From NCBI GenBank assembly GCA_934463425.1, contig CAKSJP010000003.1, positions 56,552 through 120,551 of the forward strand: a stretch of DNA of 64,000 nt, in the 5' to 3' direction. Made by a program: the position numbers and the translations under genes. Below the pieces are notes generated by a model. That model was not told where the DNA came from and made no database searches. It worked only from the letters and a program-made list of their open reading frames with translations. Shown here piece after piece: positions 41,558 to 50,559 of this stretch; position 1 is the stretch's first letter; each line of letters opens with the position of its first letter. The stretch comes from an uncultured Ruminococcus sp. (GTDB taxonomy: Bacteria; Bacillota; Clostridia; Oscillospirales; Ruminococcaceae).

Positions 41558-42436
41558 ATGGAAACACAGGAATCAGGCTTGAAAATCGTAAAAAATGCCT
41601 ATATGGAGTCAGAGCGTATTCTGCGGACACCATCTGCACTGGCGCGTGAAGCGCTGCTATATGTACAGGAAATTGGCGAGATGTCTTGTACGGAGCCACG
41701 CCAAAACTGGAGAAATTCGTTGGATTCCTACTTGCTAATTCTGGTAGAAGAGGGCTGCGGTACGATCACTGTAGGAGACGAAACAGTGACACTTCAAGCA
41801 GGGGACATTGCTTTTCTGGATTGTCATCAATCCTATTCGCATTGTTGTGATGCGCGTGAACCGTGGCGCATTTGTTGGGTGCATTGGAACGGAAATGCTA
41901 TGCCGCATTTATATGAGATGTTTCGTCAGCGGAATCATTCTTTTGTATGGAGCAATGCTGCAGACTGGGTGGAACCATTTCTGCTGCGTCTAAAGAATAT
42001 TGCCAAAGAAGAAGCGCCGGATTATGAACTGTACGAATCAGAATGCCTTACGCAATTGGTGACACAGCTTTTGACAAAGCGACCGGAACGTGCAGGCAGT
42101 TCTTCTCACGATGCAGCACAAAAATGGGAACAGATCCATCACTACTTAGAGGAACATTTTTCCGAAAAGATCACATTGGAGGATTTGGGAAAGCGGTTTG
42201 ATGTCAGCAAGTACTATATGCTTCGCGGATTTAAACGTCGCTATGGCTTGACAATTGTGCAGTTTCTCAATCAGTGCCGCATGAATTATGCCAAAAACGA
42301 GCTTCGTTTTACAGATAAGCAGATCGATGAGATTGCCGCAGAGTGTGGGATTCATGATTCCAGTTATTTCAATCGCATTTTCCGCACCACTGAGGGGATA
42401 TCCGCCGGAGCATATCGGCGGCAGTGGCGAAATTAA
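41558..42436 (+). CDS. AraC-family transcriptional regulator
   Basis: A 292-residue regulator with an N-terminal cupin sensor (about 55-110, GCGTITVGDETVTLQAGDIA) and a C-terminal pair of helix-turn-helix motifs (ITLEDLGKRFDVSKYYMLRG and IDEIAAECGIHDSSYFNRIF). I chose the ATG at 41558, 10 bases after GAAAGGA. The upstream in-frame TTG 41501 and ATG 41513 would start almost at the transcription start. It is convergent with a mannanase gene. AraC/cupin regulators often control sugar use, but the target is not shown here. Confidence 0.88.
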   Translation: METQESGLKIVKNAYMESERILRTPSALAREALLYVQEIGEMSCTEPRQNWRNSLDSYLLILVEEGCGTITVGDETVTLQAGDIAFLDCHQSYSHCCDAREPWRICWVHWNGNAMPHLYEMFRQRNHSFVWSNAADWVEPFLLRLKNIAKEEAPDYELYESECLTQLVTQLLTKRPERAGSSSHDAAQKWEQIHHYLEEHFSEKITLEDLGKRFDVSKYYMLRGFKRRYGLTIVQFLNQCRMNYAKNELRFTDKQIDEIAAECGIHDSSYFNRIFRTTEGISAGAYRRQWRN

Positions 42437-42463
42437 AACAATATTTGAGATTTATAGAAAATG

Positions 42464-42497
42464 AGCAGTCCGTGTAAAGCTTCATGGGCTGCTTTTT
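42464..42497 (+). terminator. terminator of the AraC gene
   Basis: AGCAGTCC (42464-42471) pairs with GGGCTGCT (42486-42493) including one G-U pair, then TTTTG. Confidence 0.7.
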
Positions 42498-42530
42498 GTG
42501 TGCTCTTGTTGTTTGAGATGGTATAACAAG

Positions 42531-42566
42531 AAAAGGACTGTTTCGCGGTGGAAACAGTCCTTTTCC
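42531..42566. terminator. bidirectional terminator between the AraC and mannanase genes
   Basis: Perfect 14-bp stem AAAAGGACTGTTTC (42531-42544) with GAAACAGTCCTTTT (42551-42564). T-runs on both strands. Confidence 0.9.
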
Positions 42567-42604
42567 TTTATAATAGGAGTGTAGAAAATATCAGAGAAAG
42601 TGAT

Positions 42605-45088
42605 TTAGTCAGTGATCGGGAGAGAAGTTACGATCTGAACCAGGAACTTCAGCAGGCTGATCGCATCATCTGAAGAAACCGATCCATCAGCGGTGGTATC
42701 TGCGTTTGCAGCTGCCTGGCCGTTGACAGTTACCTGTCCTGCAACGATCTTGTTCAGTAGTACGGCATCTGTGATGTCTACTCTGCCGTCCAGGTTTACG
42801 TCACCGTAGAGGGACGGGCCTTCTATCGGAGCTTCGCTGCTTTCTGTGGTTGCAGAAGTGGTAGTGGTTTCAGAAGAAGTATCAGAAACGGATGCGGTAG
42901 AATCATCTGTTGCAGAAGTAGTGTCGGTTGTGGTTTCTGCGGTGTCAGAAGAATCACTGGTTTCAGATACGGTTGTGGTAGTGGTCTCACTTTCGGTGGA
43001 ATCACTGGTCTCAGAAGAGGTTGTAGTTTCTGTATCAGTGGAGTCCCCCTTCTTCGGCAGATATGCGCCGATCAGTTCTACTTCAGAAATTTCAGCAGAA
43101 TCGCCATTTTTATCACCAGTCCACCAAACCTGTACCTGAGCGGTTTTCTGCTTGATGGCTTCGTCTACGATCTTTGCGATCTGATCCTTGTCGGTAACTT
43201 CGTCCTTACCGTTGTTATAGGTGACATTAAGCGGAGTGTCCAGCTTTACAGTGATTTCCTTTTCACCTTTGAGCTTCCATTCAAAGTTTACCCAATAATC
43301 AGTGCCGTCAACGGATGCGGAAATGCCGACACCGCCGTTTGCAGCGGAAATGGTATCGCCGACCTTGAACATCAGATCCAGGGTGTCGCCGATGGATTCC
43401 TTAAAGGTGATGTTATAAACGCCGCTGTCTGCTACGATCTTTGCAGCTTCGCCCTTGCCTGCCGGTACAGTAGTAGTTGTAGTCGGCTGTGTGGTGTGGC
43501 TCGGCTTGGTGCCGGTGCCCTGCTGGCCATTGCCGTACAGATCTGTCGGCAGCTCATCCAGGGTAATGCAATAATCGCTGGTGTAGATTTCCTTCAGGTC
43601 TTCCTTGGTGTTGAACAGCTCATTGGTCAGGAAGTTAGTGCTGTCGCTGCCGCCGTCATACCACGGGCAGAAATACAGCCATCCAGCCTTTTCCGATACC
43701 AGATTATTCAGTGTCGGAATGCTGTCATTTTCGGACATAGCGACCATCTTTTTGCTGTTGTACTTCTGCATGATAGAATAGAAGGTGCTGCTGATGGCGC
43801 TGTCATTGTGCTTCAATACTGCGCTGCCGGTAGACCAGTCTGTGCAGTTATACTTATCGTAAGCGATCAGGTCAACATATTCATCACCCGGATACCAGTT
43901 TGCAGAGGTGTCATATGCATAGCTGTTCCATTCCCAGATCAGATTGTGAAGGCCGTATTCCTGTGTCAGTGTCTCATAGGTGAGGATCCACAGTTCCTTA
44001 TAAACCGTAGAGCCTTCCTTACCCCACCAGAACCAGGAACCGGTCTCGCCGCCGCCGCCTTCTGCTTCATGAAGCGGACGGAAGATCAGCGGTACATTAG
44101 CATCCTGCAGCTTCTGCAGTTCGCCTGCCAGCCCCTTCAGGCAAAGCATGTAGTATTCCCGCTCCTTGGAGCCCTCTTCCAGGATTTTGGACGGTTCAAA
44201 GTCTGTTTCCTTGGGAACATAGGTCGCATTTGCCCAGTCAACGCTGTCACCGATGTTGTAACTGGAGAAATTCTTCGGTACGGTGATATGCCAGGATGCG
44301 GTTGCAATACCCTGATTCTCGGAGTACGGATTGTCGTTGACCCACTGGATGATACGATCGGTGGTGCCGTCCTCGCTGCCGTACAGCGGGTTGCAGTTCA
44401 GATAATCGAAGCCGCGAATTGCCGGATATTTGCCGGTGGTATCATTGATGTACTTGAACTCATATTCAAAATCGTGAGGACCGTACTTGTAGATTTCCTG
44501 TTGTCCGGAAATAATGTGTTTGCCATAAACACTGGACAAATACTGCATCAGGCTGTCTGCTTCTGCCGTTGCAGCCGGATCGCTGCACTTGGTGTCGCTG
44601 GCGGTGATATCCGGCAATGTTGCCTCTTCCACCGAGATATAGTCGAAGTTTGTCCAGCCCCAGCTGCCAACGATAGCGATGGTGTTGTCTCCGGCATTCA
44701 GTTTTACAGAGCCGAGATCCAGTTCTTTCCAGACACCTTCATCTGTCGGTGAAAAACTGCACTGTCCCTGGTCTACACCGTTAACATACAAATTCTGGAT
44801 CTTGTTGCCGTAAGGCGCAGAATAGTTGACCTTTAAGGTGTACATTCCAGTTTTTTCAATCGGAACGGTAACGGAAATTTCGTCGCCGCCGTTCTCCAGA
44901 AATACATACTTTCCGCCGGATGCGTTTGCATCGTCCTTGACAGAATTTTCTGCAGATTGCTTGCCGTCCTCAAATTCGTACTTGGTACCTGCTGCGCCTG
45001 CCTGCATTACGCTTGCCAGTGCCAAGCAGTTTACGGTCATGACACCGGCTACTGCCGCGGTCAATGCCCGCTTGAGATTCTTTTTCAT
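42605..45088 (-). CDS. secreted GH26 beta-mannanase with CBM35 and dockerin
   Basis: An 827-residue extracellular enzyme. In order: signal peptide (about 1-33, cleaved near QAGAAG), a CBM35-like domain (about 36-155), a GH26 catalytic domain (about 160-505), a Thr-rich linker, a second beta-rich module (about 545-690), a Ser/Thr/Asp/Glu-rich linker of about 65 residues, and a type I dockerin (about 760-827). Catalytic acid/base is Glu341 in FRPLHEAEGG and the nucleophile is Glu453 in MVAMSENDSIP. The dockerin has the duplicated calcium loops (DVNLDGRVDITDAV and DTTADGSVSSDDAI), so it should bind a cohesin on a scaffoldin, as in ruminococcal cellulosomes. The second module is perhaps a CBM; I cannot assign its family. 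The likely substrate is mannan or glucomannan. Confidence 0.92.
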   Translation of the reverse strand: MKKNLKRALTAAVAGVMTVNCLALASVMQAGAAGTKYEFEDGKQSAENSVKDDANASGGKYVFLENGGDEISVTVPIEKTGMYTLKVNYSAPYGNKIQNLYVNGVDQGQCSFSPTDEGVWKELDLGSVKLNAGDNTIAIVGSWGWTNFDYISVEEATLPDITASDTKCSDPAATAEADSLMQYLSSVYGKHIISGQQEIYKYGPHDFEYEFKYINDTTGKYPAIRGFDYLNCNPLYGSEDGTTDRIIQWVNDNPYSENQGIATASWHITVPKNFSSYNIGDSVDWANATYVPKETDFEPSKILEEGSKEREYYMLCLKGLAGELQKLQDANVPLIFRPLHEAEGGGGETGSWFWWGKEGSTVYKELWILTYETLTQEYGLHNLIWEWNSYAYDTSANWYPGDEYVDLIAYDKYNCTDWSTGSAVLKHNDSAISSTFYSIMQKYNSKKMVAMSENDSIPTLNNLVSEKAGWLYFCPWYDGGSDSTNFLTNELFNTKEDLKEIYTSDYCITLDELPTDLYGNGQQGTGTKPSHTTQPTTTTTVPAGKGEAAKIVADSGVYNITFKESIGDTLDLMFKVGDTISAANGGVGISASVDGTDYWVNFEWKLKGEKEITVKLDTPLNVTYNNGKDEVTDKDQIAKIVDEAIKQKTAQVQVWWTGDKNGDSAEISEVELIGAYLPKKGDSTDTETTTSSETSDSTESETTTTTVSETSDSSDTAETTTDTTSATDDSTASVSDTSSETTTTSATTESSEAPIEGPSLYGDVNLDGRVDITDAVLLNKIVAGQVTVNGQAAANADTTADGSVSSDDAISLLKFLVQIVTSLPITD

Positions 45089-45218
45089 AAATCACTTCTC
45101 CATTCTGCTGCAGTGAAATATAGCTGTTTTTCTACCGCAGCTCGTTTCTTTTTTACAAGTTTACAAGAAAGTACAATTGCGAAGCCGTCAGCTATCCCGG
45201 CGTCTGCGCTCAATGCTT

Positions 45219-45247
45219 ATTATATCATAATGATTGTACAATGTCAA
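45219..45247 (-). promoter_or_regulatory. promoter of the mannanase gene
   Basis: Minus strand: perfect TTGACA (45247-45242), 17-base spacer, perfect TATAAT (45224-45219). The leader is about 125 bases. Confidence 0.85.
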
Positions 45248-45379
45248 TAGATTATTTTGTTATTTTCAGAGAAAATTGATGCATTCGGCGAAATTTTGAA
45301 AAGGGAATCGTTTTCATGTTTTTGCACAGTGATTTTTTGTAAAGCTGCGTGAAAAAGAAATGAAAATAAATGAAAAAAC

Positions 45380-45408
45380 TTGCATTTCTGTCTGTGATAT
45401 GCTATACT
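45380..45408 (+). promoter_or_regulatory. promoter of the PAP2 gene
   Basis: TTGCAT (45380-45385), 17-base spacer, TATACT (45403-45408). Confidence 0.75.
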
Positions 45409-45445
45409 AAAGGCAGCTTGATATTGCAGATAGGAGTGAGGCGAT

Positions 45446-46039
45446 ATGCTGCATTGGTTACAGCATTGGGAGCAGCGGACGCTGCTTTGGCTTCAGGAAC
45501 GGCTGCGGCGCAGCTGGCTGACTGTTGCTATGAAAATTGCGACGTTTCTGGGAAACGGCGGTATTCTCTGGCTGACGGCGTGTGCGTGTCTGCTGCTTCG
45601 GCAGCAAACACGCCGGGCGGCGCTGACCGCACTGTTGTCTCTGGTGTTTTCTGCCCTGGTATGCAATGCGTTTTTGAAAAATCTGGTAGAACGAGCGCGA
45701 CCGTTTAACAAGATCCCCGGACTGCAGTTTTTGATCCGGAAACCTCATGATTTTTCGTTTCCGTCGGGACATACATCCAGTTCCTTTGCGGCAGCGACAG
45801 TATTCCTTGCGCTGCTTCCTATGTGGGCAGGTGTAACTGCACTGCTGATTGCGATGACGATTGCCTTTTCCCGGATGTATCTGGGTGTGCATTATCCTTC
45901 GGATGTATTTTGCGGTATGGTGCTTGGCGTTCTGTTTGGAATCGCCGCATTGCTTGCGGTGTCCATGCTGCTTCGCGCAGAGTGGATGCCGGAGATTGTG
46001 TGTCGTTGGGTCGGCGCTGGATTTCCGGAAAACAGATGA
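45446..46039 (+). CDS. PAP2-family membrane phosphatase
   Basis: A 197-residue integral-membrane phosphatase. All three PAP2 motifs are present: KNLVERARP, PSGH in FSFPSGHTSS, and SRMYLGVHYPSD with the catalytic His. About five hydrophobic spans. Such enzymes act on undecaprenyl pyrophosphate (BcrC-like) or phosphatidylglycerol phosphate. Sequence alone does not decide. Confidence 0.88.
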   Translation: MLHWLQHWEQRTLLWLQERLRRSWLTVAMKIATFLGNGGILWLTACACLLLRQQTRRAALTALLSLVFSALVCNAFLKNLVERARPFNKIPGLQFLIRKPHDFSFPSGHTSSSFAAATVFLALLPMWAGVTALLIAMTIAFSRMYLGVHYPSDVFCGMVLGVLFGIAALLAVSMLLRAEWMPEIVCRWVGAGFPENR

Positions 46040-46060
46040 GAAGAGATGTCCTGTTGTACC

Positions 46061-46107
46061 AAAAGCGCCGTGATCCGGTCTTTCTAAACCGGATCACGGC
46101 GCTTTAT
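46061..46107. terminator. bidirectional terminator between the PAP2 gene and nadE
   Basis: Perfect 17-bp stem AAAGCGCCGTGATCCGG (46062-46078) with CCGGATCACGGCGCTTT (46089-46105). Confidence 0.88.
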
Positions 46108-46146
46108 TGTTATAGCAGCACGGCACAAAGCCTATGCGGTGTTATT

Positions 46147-48081
46147 TTATTCTATTGTGATCTGTTCCAGATCCTTTTGCCACAATGAAACACAGGCATC
46201 ACTGGGCATTCGCCAGTCACCTCTGGGTGAGAGTGTCACGCTGCCCACTTTAGGGCCGTCTGGGAGACAGCTGCGCTTGAACTGCTGCGAGAAGAAGCGC
46301 CAGTAGAACTTTTTCAGCCATTTTAAAATTGTGGCATCATCGTATGTTCCGGCAAAGGCGTCCTTTGCCATGCGATAGATCTTATGGGGCGCAAATCCAA
46401 AGCGGAGCACATAGTAAAGGAAAAAGTCGTGAAGCGCATATGGACCGACGAGCTCTTCCGTTTTCTGGGCGATGGTGCCGTCCTGTTCCGGCGGCAGAAG
46501 CTCCGGACTGACAGGAGTGTCCAGAACATCCCGGAGGATGGCACTCAGTTCCGGCGGAGTCTGTGCGGCTTCATGTGCTACCAGATAGCGTACCAGCGTT
46601 TTGGGAATGGATCCGTTGACGGCATACATGCTCATGTGGTCACCGTTATAGGTTGCCCAGCCCAGCGCCAGTTCCGAGAGATCGCCTGTGCCGATGACAA
46701 TGCCGCCGGATTGGTTGGCGATGTCCATCAATACCTGTGTTCGCTCCCGCGCCTGGGAATTTTCATAAGTCACATCGTGAACCGATTCGTCATGCCCAAT
46801 ATCGGTGAAATGCTGTCGGACGCTTTTTTGAATGGGAATTTCCCGTAGCGTTGCACCATATGCCCTCGCCAGACTGCATGCATTCTGATAAGTGCGGTCT
46901 GTTGTGCCGAAGCAGGGCATGGTGATCGCCAGCATCCCGGCGTGATCCAGACCGCAGATGTCAAATGCATGTGCCATGACGATCAGTGCCAATGTGGAAT
47001 CCAGACCGCCGGAGAGCCCCACCACGGCGGTTTTGCAGCCGATATGCTTGAGTCGGCTGGCGAGTCCCATTGCCTGGAGTGTCAGGATCTTTTCACAGCG
47101 CTGAGACAGCTCTGCTGTGCCGCTTGGCACAAAGGGTGCCGGGTCAATATGCCGGTTCAGTGCAGTTTCCGTCAGAGGCATAGAGAACTGTACAGCCGGT
47201 TTTCCGGGCACTGCGGTTTGGAATGTATTGGAACGCCGACGCTCAGCCGCAAGACGCTGTACGTCAATATCTGCGCAGAGGATATTCTGCGTGAACAGTT
47301 CCGATTCTGCCAGGACAGAACCATTTTCCAAAATCAGATCGTGTCCGGCAAAGACCATATCCTGTGTGGACTCTCCGAAGCCGGCGTCTGCATAGGCGTA
47401 GGCGCAGAGCAGACTGCCGGACTTTGCCTGAAGGATGGTGCGGCGGTAGTTTTCCTTGCCGATGATCTCATCGCTGCATGACAGGTTGACGATCAGCGTT
47501 GCCCCGGCTTTCGCCATGGCGACAGAAGGGGTATCTGTGACCCAGACATCCTCGCAGATCTCTGCGCCGAAGGTAAAATCGGGCATTTCGGCGCAGGTGA
47601 ACAGCTGCTTTGCGCCAAAGGCAAACGTGCAGCCGGGGTGAAAGCGCAGAGAAAGCTTTTCCGGAACGGTTTCGGCATCCGGCCCGGATGTAAAGTGCCG
47701 CGCTTCATAGAACTCACCATAATTCGGGAGGTTCTGTTTTGGCACCATACCCAAAAGTGCTCCTTGATAGCAGACCGCGGCGCAATTGTACAGCGCGCCG
47801 CAGTGTGCATAGGGCAGTCCGACGATCACCAGCATTTGCAGATCGGCGGTTTCTTTCAAAATACGCACCAGACCGTCCTCTGCGCCCCGGAGCAGGGTCT
47901 CTTGCAGAAACAGGTCACCGCAGGTATATCCGGTCAGACAAAGCTCCGGGAAAACGGCAAGCCTGACACCAGCTTCGGCGGCAGTTCTGGCGCTGCGGAT
48001 GATCTGTTCCGTGTTATATACACAGTCTGCCACACGCAGGGGCGGTGTGACACAGGCAATTTTTAAAAATCCATCTTTCAT
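46147..48081 (-). CDS. nadE: glutamine-dependent NAD+ synthetase
   Basis: A 644-residue enzyme that amidates nicotinate adenine dinucleotide. The N-terminal nitrilase-type glutaminase (about 1-290) has the triad Glu46 (FPELCLTGY), Lys115 (VPKQNLPNY) and Cys176 (GAEICEDVW). The C-terminal synthetase carries the pyrophosphatase loop VGLSGGLDSTLAL. I chose the ATG at 48081 after AAGGAG; the frame is open to 48243. It has its own promoter. Confidence 0.94.
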   Translation of the reverse strand: MKDGFLKIACVTPPLRVADCVYNTEQIIRSARTAAEAGVRLAVFPELCLTGYTCGDLFLQETLLRGAEDGLVRILKETADLQMLVIVGLPYAHCGALYNCAAVCYQGALLGMVPKQNLPNYGEFYEARHFTSGPDAETVPEKLSLRFHPGCTFAFGAKQLFTCAEMPDFTFGAEICEDVWVTDTPSVAMAKAGATLIVNLSCSDEIIGKENYRRTILQAKSGSLLCAYAYADAGFGESTQDMVFAGHDLILENGSVLAESELFTQNILCADIDVQRLAAERRRSNTFQTAVPGKPAVQFSMPLTETALNRHIDPAPFVPSGTAELSQRCEKILTLQAMGLASRLKHIGCKTAVVGLSGGLDSTLALIVMAHAFDICGLDHAGMLAITMPCFGTTDRTYQNACSLARAYGATLREIPIQKSVRQHFTDIGHDESVHDVTYENSQARERTQVLMDIANQSGGIVIGTGDLSELALGWATYNGDHMSMYAVNGSIPKTLVRYLVAHEAAQTPPELSAILRDVLDTPVSPELLPPEQDGTIAQKTEELVGPYALHDFFLYYVLRFGFAPHKIYRMAKDAFAGTYDDATILKWLKKFYWRFFSQQFKRSCLPDGPKVGSVTLSPRGDWRMPSDACVSLWQKDLEQITIE

Positions 48082-48148
48082 GGTGTTGTCTCCTTGCTGG
48101 AGCAGTTTGGCGTATCGCTTTCGCGCCCTGGATAGATGCTCCTTTTTT

Positions 48149-48177
48149 ATTATACCTGAATTGCCGGAAAAATGCAA
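48149..48177 (-). promoter_or_regulatory. promoter of nadE
   Basis: Minus strand: TTGCAT (48177-48172), 17-base spacer, perfect TATAAT (48154-48149). Confidence 0.8.
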
Positions 48178-48223
48178 GGGCGTGCACCGGAAAAATTGCC
48201 TGTGCCTATGCTCTGGTATTTTC

Positions 48224-48961
48224 TCAGATCGTAATAAATTCACTGCTGGCGTATCCTACCATGCCTTGATAAGAAACCACATCCCAGCCGTTGGCGCGGC
48301 TGTAGACGGTCACTACGCTGCCATTTGGAATAGAGCCGATGACAGCACCTTTTGTGGAAGGAAACTGGCGGAGATTCAGATTGCTTCCATCAGTGATAAC
48401 CGTTCCGCGCAGCACCGGGCCGGCTTCGATGAGAGGAATCCCGAAGTAGTCACAGAGAGACTGTGTCAGGCTGACGGCGATGGCAGTCAGATTGCTGCGG
48501 ATCCAGTCGGCATCCTCCTGGTTGTCGTGGTATCCGATTTCGCAGAGGATCGCCGGCGCTTTGGTCTGGGTGACTTCGCCCAAGGTGGTTGTAGGCTTTG
48601 CGGCGCATTTGTCCGGCAGCGGATAGATGGTCATAAAGTTGTTGGCAGTGATGACGGCGAGCATCTCACTGTATTTGTCATAAGGGGAGTAATAAATGTC
48701 GATGCCTCTTAGCTTTCCGGAAAGAGATTCCGGGGCGGCATTGCTGTGAATCGCCAGGTGTACATCAAATGAGCCGGCATTGGAGTCGGCGATTGCGCCG
48801 GCAGCGTTTCGATCCGGATCGTTTCGTACATAGGTGATGCCGCTGGCGCGCAGATAGGGTTCCATACGGTCGGCGATGAGGTTCATGTACTGCTCCTCGC
48901 TGCCGCCGTCAATATAAGGATTCCATTCCTGAGTGGATGGGCTGAGAAAAACTTTAGGCAT
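48224..48961 (-). CDS. N-acetylmuramoyl-L-alanine amidase with SH3-like domain
   Basis: A 245-residue protein. The first 175 residues are an amidase_3 fold (VFLSPSTQEWNPY, then HLAIHSNAAPES, then CEIGYHDNQEDADW with a zinc/catalytic Glu). The rest is an SH3b domain (NLNLRQFPSTKGAVIGSIPN). No signal peptide is present, as with B. subtilis CwlC, which acts at mother-cell lysis. It lies 30 bases after the S1-domain gene, behind a possible sigma-E promoter, which supports a sporulation role. A phage-type lysin is less likely given the lack of phage genes nearby. Confidence 0.85.
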   Translation of the reverse strand: MPKVFLSPSTQEWNPYIDGGSEEQYMNLIADRMEPYLRASGITYVRNDPDRNAAGAIADSNAGSFDVHLAIHSNAAPESLSGKLRGIDIYYSPYDKYSEMLAVITANNFMTIYPLPDKCAAKPTTTLGEVTQTKAPAILCEIGYHDNQEDADWIRSNLTAIAVSLTQSLCDYFGIPLIEAGPVLRGTVITDGSNLNLRQFPSTKGAVIGSIPNGSVVTVYSRANGWDVVSYQGMVGYASSEFITI

Positions 48962-48991
48962 AGGGAATTACCTCTTTCCATAAAAATAGTG

Positions 48992-49930
48992 TCATTTTTC
49001 CTGCTGGTCAAACTGCGTTTCAATGACGCGCCGGGAGGTCGGGGCAGTATACTGCCAGTGTGCAAGATGCGTCTGTGTTTCTGGGATGAAATAATGCAGA
49101 GGCTGCGGCGGATCGGTTTGCGCAAAGGTGTCGATGAGAATCAGCTTTACCTTCATCTTATCCGGTAAAATGGCTTTGATGTATACACTGGCGCATTGTC
49201 CGGCGGCAGCACCTTCATATGGCTCTGCGAGTCCGGCAAGATTGGGTGTCAGCTCCACAAAAATGCCGTAACTTTCCACGGAACGGATGATTCCTGCGAC
49301 GCTCTGTCCGGCTGAGAACAGTGCCGCATTTTCTTCCCATGTTCCCAACAGTTCCCGATGGGTCAGATGAATACGCTTTGGCTCTGTCATCCGCACCACA
49401 GCCCGGATGGATTGCCCGATTGTGAAACGGTCACGGGGGTGGGCGATTCGGGAAACCGAGATCGTATCGATGGGAAGCAGAGAAGGGATACCGCATCCGA
49501 TGTCAACAAATGCACCGAACTTTTCCAGATGTGTGACAGTTGCCGGCAAAATATCTCCCGGACGGCAGCGGGAGAGATACTGCGCCCAGCATTCTTCCTG
49601 TACTATGCGCCGGGAGAGAATCGCCGCAGGTTTGCCGTCTGTAGTTTGTTCTATGCGCAGAATGCGAAAACAGACGGGTTTTCCGGCGCGGGCGATCAGG
49701 GCAATATCACGGGTTGAACCGTCATCAATGCCCATCGCCCCTTCTTCTCTGGGAATCCATCCCCGCATACAGGGAAGCTGAACGGTCAGATTGTGACCGC
49801 TGTCACAAAGTACAGCGCGCGCTTCCAGGATCATACCAGTTCGCATAGCGTGTTCCATGGCGGAGATGCTTTGCAGCGCTGCCTGATTTTCTGGCGTATA
49901 TATTCTGCTTCCTTCAGGTGAATATCTCAT
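48992..49930 (-). CDS. S1-domain RNA-binding protein
   Basis: A 312-residue protein with at least two S1-type OB folds: PGDILPATVTHLEKFGAFVD (about 125-145) and AGQSVAGIIRSVESYGIFVE (about 205-225). It resembles truncated S1-like proteins of Clostridia, which bind RNA but whose role is unclear. The start is preceded by AGGAGG. Operon with the amidase downstream. Confidence 0.82.
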   Translation of the reverse strand: MRYSPEGSRIYTPENQAALQSISAMEHAMRTGMILEARAVLCDSGHNLTVQLPCMRGWIPREEGAMGIDDGSTRDIALIARAGKPVCFRILRIEQTTDGKPAAILSRRIVQEECWAQYLSRCRPGDILPATVTHLEKFGAFVDIGCGIPSLLPIDTISVSRIAHPRDRFTIGQSIRAVVRMTEPKRIHLTHRELLGTWEENAALFSAGQSVAGIIRSVESYGIFVELTPNLAGLAEPYEGAAAGQCASVYIKAILPDKMKVKLILIDTFAQTDPPQPLHYFIPETQTHLAHWQYTAPTSRRVIETQFDQQEK

Positions 49931-50027
49931 TTTTTACCTCCTGACAATGATTTTAGGCCATTTAAGCGATAAGGCAGCAGTCTTTGCTGGCATTGTGCAG
50001 TGCTGCCATCGTTTTTTCTGCTGCTCC

Positions 50028-50056
50028 ATTGTATGCCGATGATTTGAAATTTATGC
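50028..50056 (-). promoter_or_regulatory. candidate sigma-E (sporulation) promoter for the S1-amidase operon
   Basis: Minus strand: GCATAAA (50056-50050), 14-base spacer, CATACAAT (50035-50028). The -10 fits the sigma-E consensus CATACAnT exactly, and the -35 keeps the key ATA. Confidence 0.5.
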
Positions 50057-50182
50057 GATCCCGGATGTGCAGAAAAATACAAAATTTGGGAAAAGCAGAT
50101 TTCTTTTTATGAAACTTCACCGGATTTCAGGGACGGATTTTATATCCTTTCCACAAATACAAAAAAATATCTTCTGAAAATA

Positions 50183-50211
50183 TTGCCTTATTCCGAGAAA
50201 TGAGGTATAAT
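50183..50211 (+). promoter_or_regulatory. promoter of the DUF951-prfA operon
   Basis: TTGCCT (50183-50188), 17-base spacer, perfect TATAAT (50206-50211). Confidence 0.8.
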
Positions 50212-50295
50212 ATAATGTACTCATAATGCAGGATCGTGCGGTATCAGAAGCATATGATCCTGTTCGGAAACATATTCTCGGAGGAGGGGACAGCA

Positions 50296-50484
50296 ATGGA
50301 TGTTCGTCCGGCAGATATTCTGGTAATGAAAAAGCCGCATCCCTGCGGCAGTCAAACCATGTATGTCATTCGCGCCGGCATGGATTTCAAGCTGCGCTGT
50401 ACCGGATGCGGCAGAGAATTTATGGTGCCGCGGAACAAGATCGAGCGGCGCATCAAGCAGATACGCCGGGAAGAACAGGAATAG
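50296..50484 (+). CDS. DUF951-family small protein
   Basis: A 62-residue basic protein with paired cysteines (KPHPCG and CTGCGREFMVPR), a pattern that suggests a small zinc fold. The N-terminus MDVRPADILVMKKPHPCG is typical of DUF951. The ATG at 50296 follows GGAGGGG. Often found near translation genes in Firmicutes; function unknown. Confidence 0.85.
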   Translation: MDVRPADILVMKKPHPCGSQTMYVIRAGMDFKLRCTGCGREFMVPRNKIERRIKQIRREEQE

Positions 50485-50559
50485 GGGCAGGCACACAGTT
50501 TGTGCTTTGCCGCCATGATTTCCTGAACGTGATACGCAGAGAAAGGCAGGAACGCAAAT

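Larger units (their letters stand above)
45089..45445. other. divergent intergenic region, mannanase / PAP2
   Basis: About 360 bases with a strong minus-strand promoter (45219-45247) and a plus-strand promoter (45380-45408). AT-rich between them; no gene. GGAATCGTTTTC near 45306 loosely resembles the ScrR operator but is not palindromic. Confidence 0.7.
49931..50295. other. divergent intergenic region, S1-domain gene / DUF951
   Basis: About 365 bases. It holds a sigma-E-like promoter for the minus strand (50028-50056) and a sigma-A promoter for the plus strand (50183-50211). No gene seen. Confidence 0.7.

Noticed and set aside
43496-44752. 418-codon open frame opposite the mannanase
   Set aside because: Shadow of the GH26 coding strand. 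The real gene has clear domains and a promoter.
45298-45318. ScrR-like operator near the mannanase promoter
   Set aside because: GGAATCGTTTTC is only partly similar to the two ScrR sites and is not a palindrome.
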